Below are positions 36,281 through 48,333 of a stretch of DNA of 64,000 bases, piece by piece. Numbering within the stretch: position 1 is the first letter of the stretch; each line of letters starts with the position of its first letter. The translations under genes were made by a program, and so were the position numbers. The notes under the pieces are model-generated. The model had not been told where the DNA came from, searched no databases, and saw only the letters and a program-made list of their open reading frames with translations. This stretch comes from Cololabis saira. Lineage: Eukaryota; Chordata; Actinopteri; Beloniformes; Belonidae. The stretch spans positions 5,013,593 to 5,077,592 of the forward strand of contig NC_084590.1 of the NCBI RefSeq assembly GCF_033807715.1. The letters run 5' to 3'.

Positions 36281-37840
36281 AATGTGGACACTCAGTTTTA
36301 AAGGAAGGGCTTTTGTGATGTCGATCTCTTTGATTTAGATTTCAGGCCGGTTCATTCACTCACATTCATTCTTTGGCTCTCCTGGTCTCCATGATGTAAT
36401 CATCTTTCTTTAAAAGTCTTTTTGGCTCATACTACTTTTTGTATGTTACTTGGTTGTGTTTAGTTGCTCACAAGTTATTTTTTTTCCGGCTGTGTCCGAT
36501 ATCACTTAAAGCTTACATTTTTCCCCTTTTTTCCTCCTTACCTCCATTCTGTCTATCCTTCCTCCACTGCCCCTCCTCTTCCTCTTTCCCCTAACACCAT
36601 CCATCCTTTCTCCAAGTCTCTCTGTTGCTCTTTCTTTTTTCGCCTTTCGGGTACCCCAGTGGGGGTGTTGTTTGTAAAGCATTATAATTTATAACGGAGC
36701 AGAGTGGATTTAATTTCAGTGCGCGGGGGCTCGCCAGCAGGGCGCCAGCTCGCAATCAGGGGAATCAGCAGTCACGTAGGGCCTGCAAACATACAAACAC
36801 ACACACACATGCAGACAGCAGACCCCCACTCCCAGCCAAGGAGAATGGAAAGTATTATCAGTGGCCGCAAACGGAGCGTGTTTTCTCGTCACCCAACTCC
36901 CTGGATGCTCCCTCCGTAGTCTTGCACCTTCTCAGCTTCACTTTCAGCCACTGCTGCAGCTGCTCTCGCTCTCTCCTCCCCGCTCTGGCTTTGCTGTAAT
37001 TTCTCCGTCTGTGTCTGGCTTAAATTATCTACATCTTCTTCCCCTCCCTACTCTTTTCCCCCGTCTTCCTCATCATCTCTCATTACCACTCATTACCTAT
37101 TTGTTGGGGGTAAGAGGCTTTTTCTCATCACAGACTTCTCCGGCTTCCAGAGACAATGAAAGTTCACACGGAGGTCAGATCTGACTATTAGTCCTGCCAT
37201 GTCCCTGTCAAATATTTTACCTAGTCCTTGTATCTCCTGCTCCTTCTCCTCAACCCCGGGAGCCTTCTATTGTATTGTATGTTATTTTTTTTTAGCTCTG
37301 CCCATTTGTAGTTGCAATTTCCCCTTCATAAGTCCCGTTTCTTTGGCGAGCGCTGCCAGACGGCGGATGATCCTTCCCCACACAAGGTCAGACGCAGAAC
37401 ACAAAGAGGAGGATGAGTAGATGATAATGGGGTTTTTTTTCCCGCTTTCACAGTATTTTGTAGAGGACACAGCGGCCAATTAGAGCGTAGCCCTGAGAGT
37501 AACATGAAAGATAAAAGTAAGTTGTTAGCATTTTGCACTTTCATGTTAAAAAATGGAACTATATTCAGTGCACTTTTGCCCTCAAATAAAAGTAGAAATA
37601 GAAAATACAATATCTTTACAAACATGTCTTCAAAAGAAAATATTACTATCAAACAATTACCAGCAGTTTCTAAAAGAGTGTGGCTCTTTTTGGTTTAAAA
37701 ATGTGAAATGTACAGTACACCGTTGTTGTCTGTCATGTTTTTTAAGTTTAAACGAGAAAAGAGATGTGCTGTGAAATGGAGTAGTTCCCAAACATCATAG
37801 AATAATGTAAAACATAGAGTTATACAATGTATTTAATGTT
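36281..37840. other. Unique sequence, possible conserved block
   Basis: No exon recognised. 36680-36930 is repeat-free and GC-balanced (AGCATTATAATTTATAACGG, GGGGCTCGCCAGCAGGGCGC), perhaps conserved non-coding DNA. The rest is pyrimidine-rich intron-like sequence. Confidence 0.3.
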
Positions 37841-37859
37841 CAATTCAATTTGAATTCAG

Positions 37860-37896
<37 letters not shown>

Positions 37897-38060
37897 CCAT
37901 ATTTACGACAAATGCCATCTCAAGGTGCTTCAACAGTACAGTTCAACTTGTTCCAAATTAGTCCAATTCATACAAAGCCAATAACATAACAATTATAATG
38001 ATTACTTTGCTAAAGAAACCAACAGATCAATACTTGATCAATTCTAAATGCATCAAAACT
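37841..38060. repeat. Dispersed teleost repeat with (TA)n
   Basis: The pattern CAATTCAATTTGAATTCAGC, a (TA)n run (37866-37893), then GCCATCTCAAGGTGCTTCAA and CCAACAGATCAATACTTG is a dispersed fish repeat that I remember as LINE 3'-end-like. Family assignment is uncertain. Confidence 0.45.
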
Positions 38061-38154
38061 TGGACAGGTTAGTCTCATTGAGACATGGGGTCTCATTTTC
38101 CTCATTTTTTGGCAGGACAACATTTCATACCCGACATCAAACAGGGCAATAGAC

Positions 38155-39196
38155 CAGGGGCGTCAATTGGGTATGAAGGTACGGCAGCCGCCACACCTCG
38201 GCTTCAGGGGAAAATGTAAATGTTTGTTTTTTAAATACATTTATGGAATTACCCTGTGTCTATTTGTATTGATTATTCTATTATTTAATACCTATAAAAC
38301 AACTACAAATGCAAGTCAGAACAACATGATGGATTTCACTAGGTATTATCTTTCCCAACACTTATATACCCCCCTCATATCTTGAAATGTGATGTCCCAG
38401 CGTCCCTGACGACAGTGGTCGCTATCAATCCCGCTTTTAGCGCTCCTTGCAGTGTTACTAACTTACAAACTTACAAAACTTACAAACTTACAAAAGTGAA
38501 AAGAAAGCAGGCAACCCCGTAATAGTTTTTCAAAGAAAGAAGGCAAGTGATGGTCCAATGTTGCCCCAGTCAGGCTATTAACGAGGCTGTTAGCCACTGA
38601 TGGATTAATTATGCAAGTTAATCTTAAGGTAAGATATCAAATCACTCTGCCCTCATATAAATCTGTTTAAGGGAAATATTGGACTTTTTTTACTCTCTTT
38701 CTCTCTTCTGCCCCCTCCCTCTCCTTTTTGCATTTGGACTTTAACTGTTTTAAGTTAAACTGGGATGTCCACGTGATATTGTTGCACTGACATAGTGGAT
38801 GAAGTGAACAGAATGAGTTAAATGGCGTTTGTCAGATACGCTTTTTCTGCTCTCTAACTCTAACTCTGCCCCTTGCTGTCGGTGCCGGAACGGATGTGTA
38901 TTGCGTTATCAGCACGTAAAGCCTGAATTATGGTTCTGCGTTAAATCTACGGCGTACGCCGTAGGCTCTTCGTTGGTGTAACGCGGAACCATAAATCAGC
39001 CTTAAGTGTAGTGTTCATAGTTAGCAGGATGTGAGTGAAGCTGCATTTGAAAAATGTCAAATTTTCTTGACTACACAGATAAGCTACATAGCAGACTTAT
39101 GTGATGAGTATACTGGGCATGTTGATTGATACTGTAGTTAAGTTCTGAGACTCGTAACCTTGCCATACCTTAGCTTTGACTGAATTGACGCCACTG
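38155..39196. mobile_element. hAT-like element with perfect 8-bp TSD
   Basis: Ends CAGGGGCGTCAATTGGG and GAATTGACGCCACTG are inverted repeats, flanked by the exact duplication CAATAGAC at 38147-38154 and 39197-39204. The 1042-bp interior has no transposase; it holds a CTTACAAA tandem patch (38461-38492) and a nested 83-bp Harbinger-like miniature (38920-39002). Confidence 0.85.
38920..39002. mobile_element. 83-bp Harbinger-like miniature nested in hAT
   Basis: The ends AGCCTGAATTATGGTTCTGC and CGGAACCATAAATCAGCCT are inverted repeats. They are flanked by TAA on both sides (38917-38919 and 39003-39005), a TWA-type 3-bp TSD. The element is almost nothing but its two terminal repeats around GGCGTACGCC. 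Confidence 0.85.
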
Positions 39197-39204
39197 CAAT
39201 AGAC

Positions 39205-39910
39205 TGGTACTAAAAACAAAATAAAGGTGATTCTTTTTAAGTGACAATCTATAAGTTGTGACCTTGATCCTGTTTAGATTGTTGTGTGTTTGGTGTGCCA
39301 CAACTCTTTCACTGCCACAAAGCCTTAGAGAAACCTAAAAGTAGTTTGGATGCCTTGGCATTTTCCCTAAAACGTTAGAGAAGGGTGCCAAGAATTGTTT
39401 CCAGGTAAGTACTGTGCTTGTATTTGTATTGATTAGGGCTATTTCAGTCGGGTAACCTGCGAAACACTGCGAATGATGCACAGTTTTGGCGGGTTAAACT
39501 CTGAGATGTTCAGTCCACACTTATTAAACTTGTGACTAATAGATTAAGCCCCCTTCAAAAAGAATTTGAGGCCATAGGTGGGATTTTGATAGCGGCAGCA
39601 TGCTCGGTGGGCGGGAGACATTGGAAGGAATTTGAGAGACAAATGCTCCTTGCTCCTTTAATGAATAAGATGGAGTAATGGGAATGGACCATGCAGAGGA
39701 GTGAAAGCAGGCGTAAAGCATAAAGTGTGTGTAGCCATATGGAAATATGACTCCCTTTTCCCTGGCCACATCCTCCAGTTTATATATAGAGATACCAAGC
39801 CATTCACAAATCACTGCCAACTGTTCTAATCTCTCCAGGTTCTGTTCCAGGTTTTACTCCCACCAGGATATGTCAGAAACATTTACCTGAGAGGCATCCG
39901 GAAAATATCC
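39205..39910. other. Unique sequence
   Basis: No exon or repeat recognised. Confidence 0.45.
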
Positions 39911-40075
39911 TATAGAGGGTCTGCATTGACGTCACTTATCCACTGGACCAGCCCCCTTACTCACACTGAGTGGCAAAACATCAGCAAAAACAGCTGCAAC
40001 TAGTGGAGAAGACGGGATAACAGCAGAATATCGGCTTAAATTAAAGGCAGTTGGACTTGACAGTGACCTGTACAG

Positions 40076-40505
40076 TTACCCCAAGAACCAGTGGTCCATG
40101 GACATTAATATTTGGTACAGTTACCAAGAACCAGTGGTCCATGGACATTAATATTTGGTACAGTTACCAAGAACCAGTGGTCCATGGACATTAATATTTG
40201 GTACAGTTACCCCATGAACCAGTGGTCCATGGACATTAATATTTGGTACAGTTACCAAGAACCAGTGGTCCATGGACATTCATATTTGTTACAGTTACCA
40301 AGAACCAGTGGTCCATGGACATTAATATTTGGTACAGTTACCAAGAACCAGTGGTCCATGGACATTAATATTTGGTACAGTTACCCCAAGAACCAGTGGT
40401 CCATGGACATTAATATTTGGTACAGTTACCAAGAACCAGTGGTCCATGGACATTAATATTTGGTACGGTTACCAAGAACCAGTGGTCATGGACATTAATA
40501 TTTGG
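40076..40505. repeat. 43-bp minisatellite inside THAP element B
   Basis: About ten tandem units, some with a CCCC insertion or small deletions (GTGGTCATGG near 40481). Because 43 is not a multiple of three, open frames through it are chance products. Confidence 0.95.
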
Positions 40506-40679
40506 CCACCAATCCAGTTACTGATATTTATATGTACTTAATTTCTACGCCGGGGAAATACACGAAGCAAAGCTTGAAGGCTTACAAAAGTCTTGACGCT
40601 TGGTCCGACTTCAAGGCAGGATTTGTTGTAGAAATTAAAGTGATGAGGACACCGAACTTTATGATTTGACCGTTTAACG

Positions 40680-40880
40680 TTAGCTACCCAAAAATCCAAC
40701 ATCACCTGATACAAAATGGGAACCGCAAAACGTTTTGGTGTCTGGAATCCAGTTGTTTCTGTGAATTGCAGCGATCCATTTGGTTTTCTTAAGCTTATTT
40801 TTCGGCAGTCTGTAAAACAATAACTCCGATTTGTTGCTAAATCTATGAGTACAGTCGATCGCACAACAGCTCTTTCCCAT
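40680..40880 (-). CDS. THAP zinc-finger first exon, copy B
   Basis: The frame starts at ATG 40880 and encodes 66 residues beginning MGKSCCAIDC. It keeps the two early cysteines and CGSH. Compared with copy A, one residue is lost just before CGSH (KTFCGSH in place of ETWICGSH) by an in-frame change, and there are several substitutions (N for K16, P for L26). The donor reads AG|GTGATG at 40706/40705. The frame has no stop or frameshift in the exon. Confidence 0.65.
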   Translation of the reverse strand: MGKSCCAIDCTHRFSNKSELLFYRLPKNKLKKTKWIAAIHRNNWIPDTKTFCGSHFVSGDVGFLGS

Positions 40881-41016
40881 TTTAGATGTTTTCCAGTTGC
40901 TCAAAGTGAAATTTTACGCTGCCACTCAGTCTTTCTGACACTCAGTCTTTCTGACACTCAGTGGGCGAAACCTGCTGTGAAGTCGCATCTGTGGTGTCAT
41001 GCACATTCCCTCTATA

Positions 41017-42615
41017 TAGAGCCCTGAAAAAAGTCTGCTGTCTCCAATCTATGTGGAGGAGCGTGAGTGTTCATCTGGTCTCCTCTCCACTGCGGACCAG
41101 GACAACCTCCACAGCCTTTCAGCTTCCTCCCTTACTTACAAAGAACACCCTGTGATGCTCAAACTCACCCACAATGCAAAACAATTGGAGATGGGTTGTT
41201 TTATTACAAAACATCCCTAAATCTCACCTCATCTCGCTGGTATTAGTTTGCTGCATTGATGCTGTGTTTTATCCTCTGGGATGCAGCTAGTTTTAATCTG
41301 AGGCCTTAGCCACTGTGTTGTTCTGTCCCTGCTGTTATATTAGGATGATTGGACATCTGCTGTGGAGTTGCTAAGCTGGAAACACTCGTCTAGTCTCCAC
41401 CAGGACATTTGTCTGGCACTGCAGGCGGCGGCAGCATCAGTGAGAGTGTGTACGGTGCAAATACTGCAGCGACACTAACCGTGAGGACAGGGCCTTGCAG
41501 AGGAGTTATGCAGCCCTGCCCCGCCACAATGTTGGGATATTAAATAAAGAAACACTCTGGGGGTTTGTGATTGGCATTTTTGACAGCTGAAGATATTCTT
41601 TATCAATGTCTCTCTGATTAGTAAAGGGTTTTTGAACTGAACTGAAGTAAATACTCACACTGTCTACGGTTATGAAGCAGAACGTCCTTCTTTGTTAAGC
41701 ACATTTCACTCCTTGCCAGTGTCCGTTTGCTGCCCCAGTTTCACTTTGTTACACACAGTGTTAAGGTACGTCTATGTATTATATTCTGTCATACGAAATA
41801 CGCTTTGTGAGTCGGGGAAGGACAAATATTTAAACAGAAGAACAAATCATGAAGTGAAAGCTTAAAACAACGTTTCCACAGGCGTTCATTTTCATCTTTC
41901 ATTAGACAGCAACACTTTTATTTACTAACTACAATGGGTTCTGAGTTATTTCAGAGTAGCCTGAGACATCGACTTTCAGTCAAATTTGTCTATTGTGACA
42001 GAACAAAGTGTCGCTGGGCAAGATCGCAAGTGCCGGATTTACTAATCTGCCAGTAAAAACAAACCTAATGACTTTGGTAGCCCCGCCAGCCTCTAAAGGC
42101 ACACAGAGTGGTTTGTGTGTGTATGTGTGTGTCTCAGTAATGGCTCCATAGTTGTAGTTGTTTCATTTAAATCAGAGTTATGAAGTGTTATAGAGCCCTT
42201 TTAGGCTTTAACCTCCCTTGGCAGCAGTTAGAATCTATATTACAGAGGTTAGAAAGCTTTGCAGTCACTCATTGCTGCCTTCCTTTTTTTTCCTCTCACT
42301 TGTGCGCTTGTACACATGCACATACGCACTTAACACACTTGAATGAAGTTGCACAGGCCACGGCCCTACACATGAGCTATCCTCAAATTTAATGAAAAGT
42401 CATAATGGGTTCTGTGTGGGACATTGTCCTCTGCGTTTTTTGGTGTGTACGTGAACGCGGGCAGACCAAAGGGGCCTCGGAGGCAACAGCGGTTGATTGG
42501 AGGGCACATGTGTGATGTGGCTGAGAGATCAAACATGCACCCTTGATGAATGGGAGAGCAGAGGGGGCACCAGTCCTTTCCTCTACATCTGATCAGGCTC
42601 AGCTTTTCCTGCTTC

Positions 42616-42702
<87 letters not shown>

Positions 42703-43209
42703 CTTTGTAGAGTGACTCATTCACGGTAAGAAAACCATTTGAACACATTTGTATTTTGCCACTTATCTGCGTTTCTGTTGCACGCCTCTGTGTGTGTCGG
42801 CGTGTTTGTGTCTGTCGGTCCGGTGCCAGTAATGAGGTCATTCTCCTGCGTGGAGTTAAAACCTCAGTGTGACTTTATCTCCGTTACATGGGGAGAGGAT
42901 TATTCTCATCACTCTCCACACCACTCTCACTCTGAACCCTCTCCCACTCAGACTCCATCTCTACACACACATAGACACACAAATACACACCTGAGCTCTG
43001 TTGTGCCTGTTGACTCTGCGTTTATCTAAGCCTGTAAATGAATCCTATTAGCCCGCGAATGTATGGCATGAGATCTGCCTTCGGAATTTAATTTCTAAAT
43101 GAAATTTCTTGGACACTGTAGTGTCAGTTATCATTTCCTGTTGACACATTGACACCTCAGGATTTGTATCTGTACCATGTTATTTCTGACAAGACATCCC
43201 TACATCTGA
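41017..43209. other. Unique sequence with a long (CA)n
   Basis: No exon recognised. A pure (CA)n of about 80 bp lies at 42621-42701. The blocks 42030-42420 and 43025-43190 are repeat-free and could include conserved non-coding DNA. Confidence 0.4.
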
Positions 43210-43714
43210 TATAGAGGGAATGTGCATGACGTCACAGATTAATGTCCATGGACCACTGGTTCTTGGTAACTGTACCAAATATTAATGTCCATGGACCACT
43301 GGTTCTTGGTAACTGTACCAAATATTAATGTCCATGGACCACTGGTTCTTGGTAACTGTACCAAATATTAATGTCCATGGACCACTGGTTCTTGGTAACT
43401 GTACCAAATATTAATGTCCATGGACCACTGGTTCTTGGTAACTGTACCAAATATTAATGTCCATGGACCACTGGTTCTTGGTAACTGTACCAAATATTAA
43501 TGTCCATGGACCACTGGTTCTTGGTAACTGTACCAAATATTAATGTACATGGACCACTGGTTCTTGGGGTAACTGTACGGGTCACTGTCAAGTCCAACTG
43601 ACTTTAATTTAAGCCGATAATCGGCTGTTATCCCGTCTTCTCCACTAGTTGCAGCTGTTTTTGCTGATGTTTTACCACTCAGTGGAGAAGTGACATCAAT
43701 GCAGACCCTCTATA
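43210..43714 (+). mobile_element. THAP-family element, copy C, THAP exon deleted
   Basis: The left end TATAGAGGGAATGTGCATGA then CGTCACAGA jumps directly into the 43-bp repeats (eight units, 43238-43578), so the 16-bp block, THAP exon and intron-like part are gone. The spacer and right end (GTGACATCAATGCAGACC then CTCTATA) remain; the right CRE is changed to TGACATCA. TA adjoins both ends. Confidence 0.9.
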
Positions 43715-44148
43715 TCCAAGTTGAAATCAGAAGTGAACTTGTATTGCTGCAATAAAAGGTATAGTCAGAGTAACAGTGATGAGGAGGGAACGGTGTTTGT
43801 TTTTACCCCAAAGTCTGATTTAAGGGACAACTAATCTGTCTTTGCTGCTCATTCAATATTTGCTTCAGAGAGTGCAGAGCACAACTGATAATCTTGTACA
43901 TACAGTGTAATCTCTGTACAGAGAAAGCTGAGTTAGATAAGATTTTGTCTTTACATGCAGCAGTATTTCCCATTGACTCAGCCGCTTCCAAGTCCTCAGC
44001 CGGCAACGGGATCAAGTTTCTTTGTTTTAAGATCAATTTTGGTGGATAGGAATTCAAATGAAGACAGAAGCAAAACATTTATTCAGCTCTCCCACTTTTG
44101 AGTTTATGAATGTCATTCCTTCTGAAACGACGGAGGAAGGCCCGACGT
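43715..44148. other. Unique sequence
   Basis: No gene recognised. Confidence 0.45.
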
Positions 44149-44646
44149 TTAACCCTGGTACTGTCTTCTTTCCTCTTGCTCTCTCCTTCCTTCTCCCTTC
44201 CTCTTTTCTCCCTTCCTTCCTTCTTTCCTTGTTTTCTCCCTTCCTTCTCCATTCCTTCCTTCCTTCCATCCTTCTTTCCTTCCATCCTTCCTTCCTTCAT
44301 TCCTTCCTTCCTTTCTTCCTTCTTTTTCCCATTCCTTCCTTATTTCCTCCTGCTCTCTCCTTCCTTCTTCCCTTCCTCTTTTCTCCCTTCCTTCCTTCCT
44401 TCATTTCTTCCTTCCTTCTTTCCTCCCTTCTTTTCACCCTTCCTTCCTTCCTTCTTTCCTCCCTTCTTTTCACCCTTCCTTCCTTCTTTCCTTCCTTCTT
44501 TCCTCCCTTCTTTTCACCCTTCCTTCCTTCTTTCCTTCCTTCTTTCCTCCCTTCTTTTCACCCTCCCTTCCTTCCTTCCTTCTTTTCTCCCTTCCTTCTT
44601 TCCTCCCTTCTTCCCTTCCTCCTTCCTTGACCCGAACAAGTGTTAA
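44149..44646. mobile_element. TTAA-bounded element carrying a TTCC array, copy 3
   Basis: Left end TTAACCCTGGTACTGTCTTC leads straight into pyrimidine repeats without the TGACCC word. The right end is TTGACCCGAACAAGTGTTAA, shortened relative to other copies. The array contains recurrent CTTCTTTCCTCCCTTCTTTT blocks, the same higher-order unit as in 48467-49186. Confidence 0.8.
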
Positions 44647-44690
44647 CCCGGCGGGGAGAGTAGTTGTGATTGGCGGAGCTTGAGTGCAGC
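44641..44690 (+). repeat. Shared flank of two TTCC elements, copy 1
   Basis: GTTAACCCGGCGGGGAGAGT then AGTTGTGATTGGCG and TGAGTGCAGC recurs after the right end of the array at 49186 (49183-49230). The other TTAA elements have unrelated flanks, so this is shared flank, not part of the element. Confidence 0.8.
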
Positions 44691-44913
44691 GGTTCCTGCA
44701 GCGGTTCCTGCAGCGGTTCCTGCAGCGGTTCCTGCAGCGGTTCCTGCAGCCGTTCCTGCAGCCGTTCCTGCAGCGGTTCCTGCAGTGGTTCCTGCAGCTG
44801 TTTCTGCAGCCGTTCCTGCAGCGGTTCCTGCAGTGGTTCCTGCAGCCGTTCCTGCAGCCGTTCCTGCAGCCGTTCCTGCAGCCGTTCCTGCAGCCGTTCC
44901 TGCAGCGGTTCCA
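44686..44913 (+). repeat. 12-bp minisatellite GCAGCGGTTCCT
   Basis: Nineteen tandem 12-bp units, 228 bp, with variation almost confined to positions 5-6 (CG, CC, TG, CT). Each junction forms CTGCAG. Since 12 is a multiple of three, all six frames stay open, which explains the long open frames here. The coding reading is not believed. Confidence 0.95.
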
Positions 44914-45867
44914 GCACCGTCCAGGTCCAGGTCCTGCTGCACAGCTGTCCTCAGCATGTGCTGCTCGTCTACATGCACGTCTGCACTGCAAGGTTGTTTT
45001 CTTTGATGGTGTGCTTGTATTTCTGGACATGTGTACCTTTTCTTTTTTGTTTTGTTTTCTGCGGACATACTCAAACACATCCCCACTCATGCCTGTCTCT
45101 CTTTGCAGTCTGTTTCACCATAATTGCTAGCACCCCCCTGCTCTCTGTTCACTTCACACATGACGTGGCCCACCTTTTCACCCATCTGTCAGAACTATTG
45201 TGTGTGAACGTACGCGTATGTGGGTGCTGCGAGCTGTCATGCAAAGCCGGAGCGGTGTTGATCAGCGGGCCAAGCCAGTGGCATATGGCCATGTCCTGGG
45301 GTGCCATGGCATGTAGGAATGCAGGATAGCAAACTAAACGGACAGGAGCTCGAGCACATGGCTGCACAGACACTGACGTGCCAACGTTGCATATGCAACT
45401 CATCAAGTGAGGTTCTGAGCATTCACTTCTCTCTTTCTCTGCCTCCTCCCCGCCAGCAGCTCAAATTAATCTAGATACAAAGTGTGGGAGGATTTGTGTG
45501 TTTACCATGTAAATGGAGTCCGCCGAAGTCGTCTTTTGCTGCTCTCATTTGAAGTTATCAGTCTCAACTCCTCACATCAAGCAGGCACGCACAGAGACAG
45601 CTCGCTTAAACAATACCAGCTTTGTTTTTCCCAAACTTTCAAATGAGATTCTTAATTTGAATAACTCAGTCTCGAGCAGAGTGATTTTATGAATCCTTGC
45701 ACTGCTGGGCTTCTGTTGCCGCTGAGATTTGAGCTCAGTTCAATGAAAACAAAGTACAAAAGACATGTTTACTTGCTTCACCGACACATAGACGTCGGAA
45801 ACACAACGTCAGCGGATAAGAAACATGAGGTGGAACCGTACGGGACGTCTGTCGTGTTAGAGACGGG
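44914..45867. other. Unique sequence
   Basis: No exon with splice sites recognised. The open frame that begins in the 12-bp repeats fades here. Confidence 0.4.
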
Positions 45868-46545
45868 CAGAGTTCATTTACACAGTACATTTACTTTAGT
45901 ACATTTTGGGAAATGTTGTACTTTTAGGAGTAGTTTTGAATCACTGTACTTTGTACTTTTACTTGAGTAGATTTGTGAAGAAGAAACTGTTCCTCTTACT
46001 CCGCTACATTAGGCTACGTTGAGCTGTTACTTTTCTTTTATTCCTTTTATCCGCGTACGCGTCAATCTCATGACATCACTGGGTGATTCTTTGGGAAAAA
46101 TGTTTGTTTTGCATGTTTTGTCACATTTACACAGACTCAAACACACACAGAGTTTCTATGAGTTCATGTTTGTTCTAGTTCTGCCTGGTTAAAAAAGAAA
46201 AGTACAAAGGCTGGAAATTTTGTGCTACTTGTGCTTAATTTATTTTTTTATTCTGTTATTATTTTATTAAAAGTACTTGAATTTACTTTAAGATTATTTT
46301 AATTTAAGCTATTTTTTATTAATTTTAATTTATTTTATTACTGTATTGATTTAATTTGCCTGAAGATGATTATTTTGTACTTTTGTCTGTTTAAATGGTT
46401 GTGTTAAAAAAATAAATCAGACGTTACTCAACAGTTACTCAGTACTTGAGTAGTTTTTTTACCAAGTACTTTTTTACTTTTACTCAAGTAATTATTTGGA
46501 TGACTACTTTTTACTTCTACTTGAGTCATATTATTCTGAAGTAAC
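45868..46545. mobile_element. Probable hAT-like element (ACTTGAGTA type)
   Basis: The left part GACGGGCAGAGTTCATTTAC is followed by GTACTTTTACTTGAGTAG. The right part has the inverse theme, TACTTTTACTCAAGTAA and CTACTTGAGTCATATTATTC. These repeated ACTTGAGTA words at both ends mark a common fish non-autonomous hAT type. TSD not resolved. Confidence 0.6.
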
Positions 46546-46833
46546 AGTATGTGCACGTGTTTTGTGACTTCCAACTATCTATACTCATTTCAGCCCCAAC
46601 CATGTGCTTTTAACTTCCAACTCTCACTACTTGTGATCAACACAGAAGTAGAAACATGACATGTAAAAGCCTTCGGCCTCATAAGGGATTGGTATTACAT
46701 GAGTGAATTTACAGGAGCAAAGCATTGAACTTATTTAGCTATTGTTGCACAAGTGATATTGTAAATCCATTCATAGGCTTTTCTATAATGACGGGAAAGA
46801 AAGATTGATTCAATCACTGAGAGTCATTGTACA

Positions 46834-47171
46834 GAAGAGTATTAGGGCCAGGCAGGAGAAAAATTAAATTAATATTTTAGAGGAGGAAGATTTTTTTTTC
46901 ATTATGCACTTGGAAAAAAAAGTCGAAATGCAGAGAAAAAAGTCAAAATGTCGAGATTAATGTTGAAGTACAATTTTGAGAAAAAAGTTGAAATGTCGAG
47001 AAAAAAGTCAAAATTCCGTGAATAAAGTTGAAATGTTGAGAAAAAAGGCGAAATTTCGAAATTGTATTTCAACATTAATCTCGACATTTCGACTTTTTTC
47101 TCGAAGTGCACAATGAAAAAAAATCCTCCCCTCTCAAATATTTTTTCTCTTGCCTGGCCCTAATACTCTTC
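46834..47171. mobile_element. Palindromic MITE with GTCGAAATGTCGAGAAAAAA core
   Basis: The termini GAAGAGTATTAGGGCCAGGC and GCCTGGCCCTAATACTCTTC are perfect inverse copies over 20 bp. Subterminal TTTTAGAGGAGGAAG pairs roughly with CTCCCCTCTCAAA. The centre has degenerate 20-bp repeats (GTCGAAATGTCGAGAAAAAA type) that also occur at 56298-56600 and 57680-57775. Confidence 0.8.
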
Positions 47172-47277
47172 CGTAGCATTGAGTGAACATCGCTTAAACA
47201 AAACATGAAACAACACCACCTTATAGAAAGATGTCAAACATTGTCGCTTCACAAAATGTCAAATGTAGAAATCATCA

Positions 47278-47648
47278 TACAGGACTGTCTCAGAAAATTA
47301 GAATATTGTGATTTTCTGTAATGCAATTAAAAAAACAAAAATGTCATACATTCTGGATTCATTACAAATCAACTGAAATATTGCAAGCCTTTTATTATTT
47401 TAATATTACTGATCATGGCTTACAGCTTAAGAAAACTCAAATATCCTATCTCAAAAAATGAGAATATTCTGGGAATCTTAATCTTAAACTGTAAGCCATA
47501 ATCAGCAATATTAAAATAATAAAAGGCTTGCAATATTTCAGTTGATTTGTAATGAATCCAGAATGTATGACATTTTTGATTTTTTAATTGCATTACAGAA
47601 AATAAAGAACTTTATCACAATATTCTAATTTTCTGAGACAGCCCTGTA
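47278..47648. mobile_element. Palindromic TA-flanked MITE, full copy
   Basis: TACAGGACTGTCTCAG at the left and CTGAGACAGCCCTGTA at the right bound an almost perfect palindrome of 371 bp. The arms share AATCAACTGAAATATTGCAA and its inverse. It has no coding content; a TA target is implied by the TA ends. Confidence 0.9.
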
Positions 47649-48333
47649 TACTGAGATAGTGATTCTAGACATGGACTAGTAGGCAGATAGTTTAGCGTTG
47701 TGTAGTGGAGCAGTGTTCTTGTCCCACGTCAGGAAAAACTCCGTAAATGCAGTAGAAGCTCGGCTTCTCCGTCATCCTTCATCCCGACACCTCCTGTTCT
47801 CTCCAGAGAATCTTCCTCCTCACGCCGTCGGCATCACTCAGGCCATGAAGACCCCGTTAGAATAAGTAACAGAGCGTGGATAAGTAAGTGTGTTACGTAG
47901 AGGAGTTACTGGGTGACTTATATACTCACGAGTACCTTCAACTTGATTTAGTAGCACCTTTTAAACGGTGCTAAACCTTCTCTTCCAAGTCGCTGGAGGA
48001 CAGGAGCTGCAAGTGTAAGTTTAAGCATAAGCTCATCCACAGGCCTCCCCCAGCCTGCTGCCATATGAGATGAAGATCATCATGATGGTGATGGAGTAGT
48101 TTATTTGGTTGATCACTTTCCATTGCATTTAATTTCCTTTTGTAGGAAAGAAATAATAAAAAAAGAGGTCAGGAATAAACCGACCAAAAGGTGTAGCTGA
48201 AGCCTGAGCTTATTGTGCCGACCCTTTTTAACTTTGTTCACTTCATAGTGGATACTAATACAACAAGGACAAACAATCTACAACAACAAAAAAAAAACAC
48301 ATGCAAAACAAAAAGGAAGACAAACGTAAATAT
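47649..48333. other. Unique sequence
   Basis: No gene recognised. Confidence 0.45.

Larger units (their letters stand above)
39911..41016 (-). mobile_element. THAP-exon non-autonomous DNA transposon, copy B
   Basis: Inverted relative to copy A. The end at 39911 is TATAGAGGGTCTGCATTGAC and the other ends ACATTCCCTCTATA. It contains about ten 43-bp units (about 40076-40505), the THAP exon on the minus strand and three 16-bp units (40923-40965). TGACGTCA is intact at the 39.9-kb end but mutated at the other. TA adjoins GAGGG at both ends. Confidence 0.85.

Noticed and set aside
40112..40541. Open frame with repeated GPWTLIFGTV-like segments
   Set aside because: It is the 43-bp minisatellite of THAP element B read through; 43 bp changes frame each unit and the reading has no support outside the repeat.
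44470..45329. Open frames rich in Cys-Ser-Gly, Pro-Ala-Val or Cys-Arg-Asn repeats
   Set aside because: They come from the 12-bp minisatellite, which keeps every frame open on both strands.
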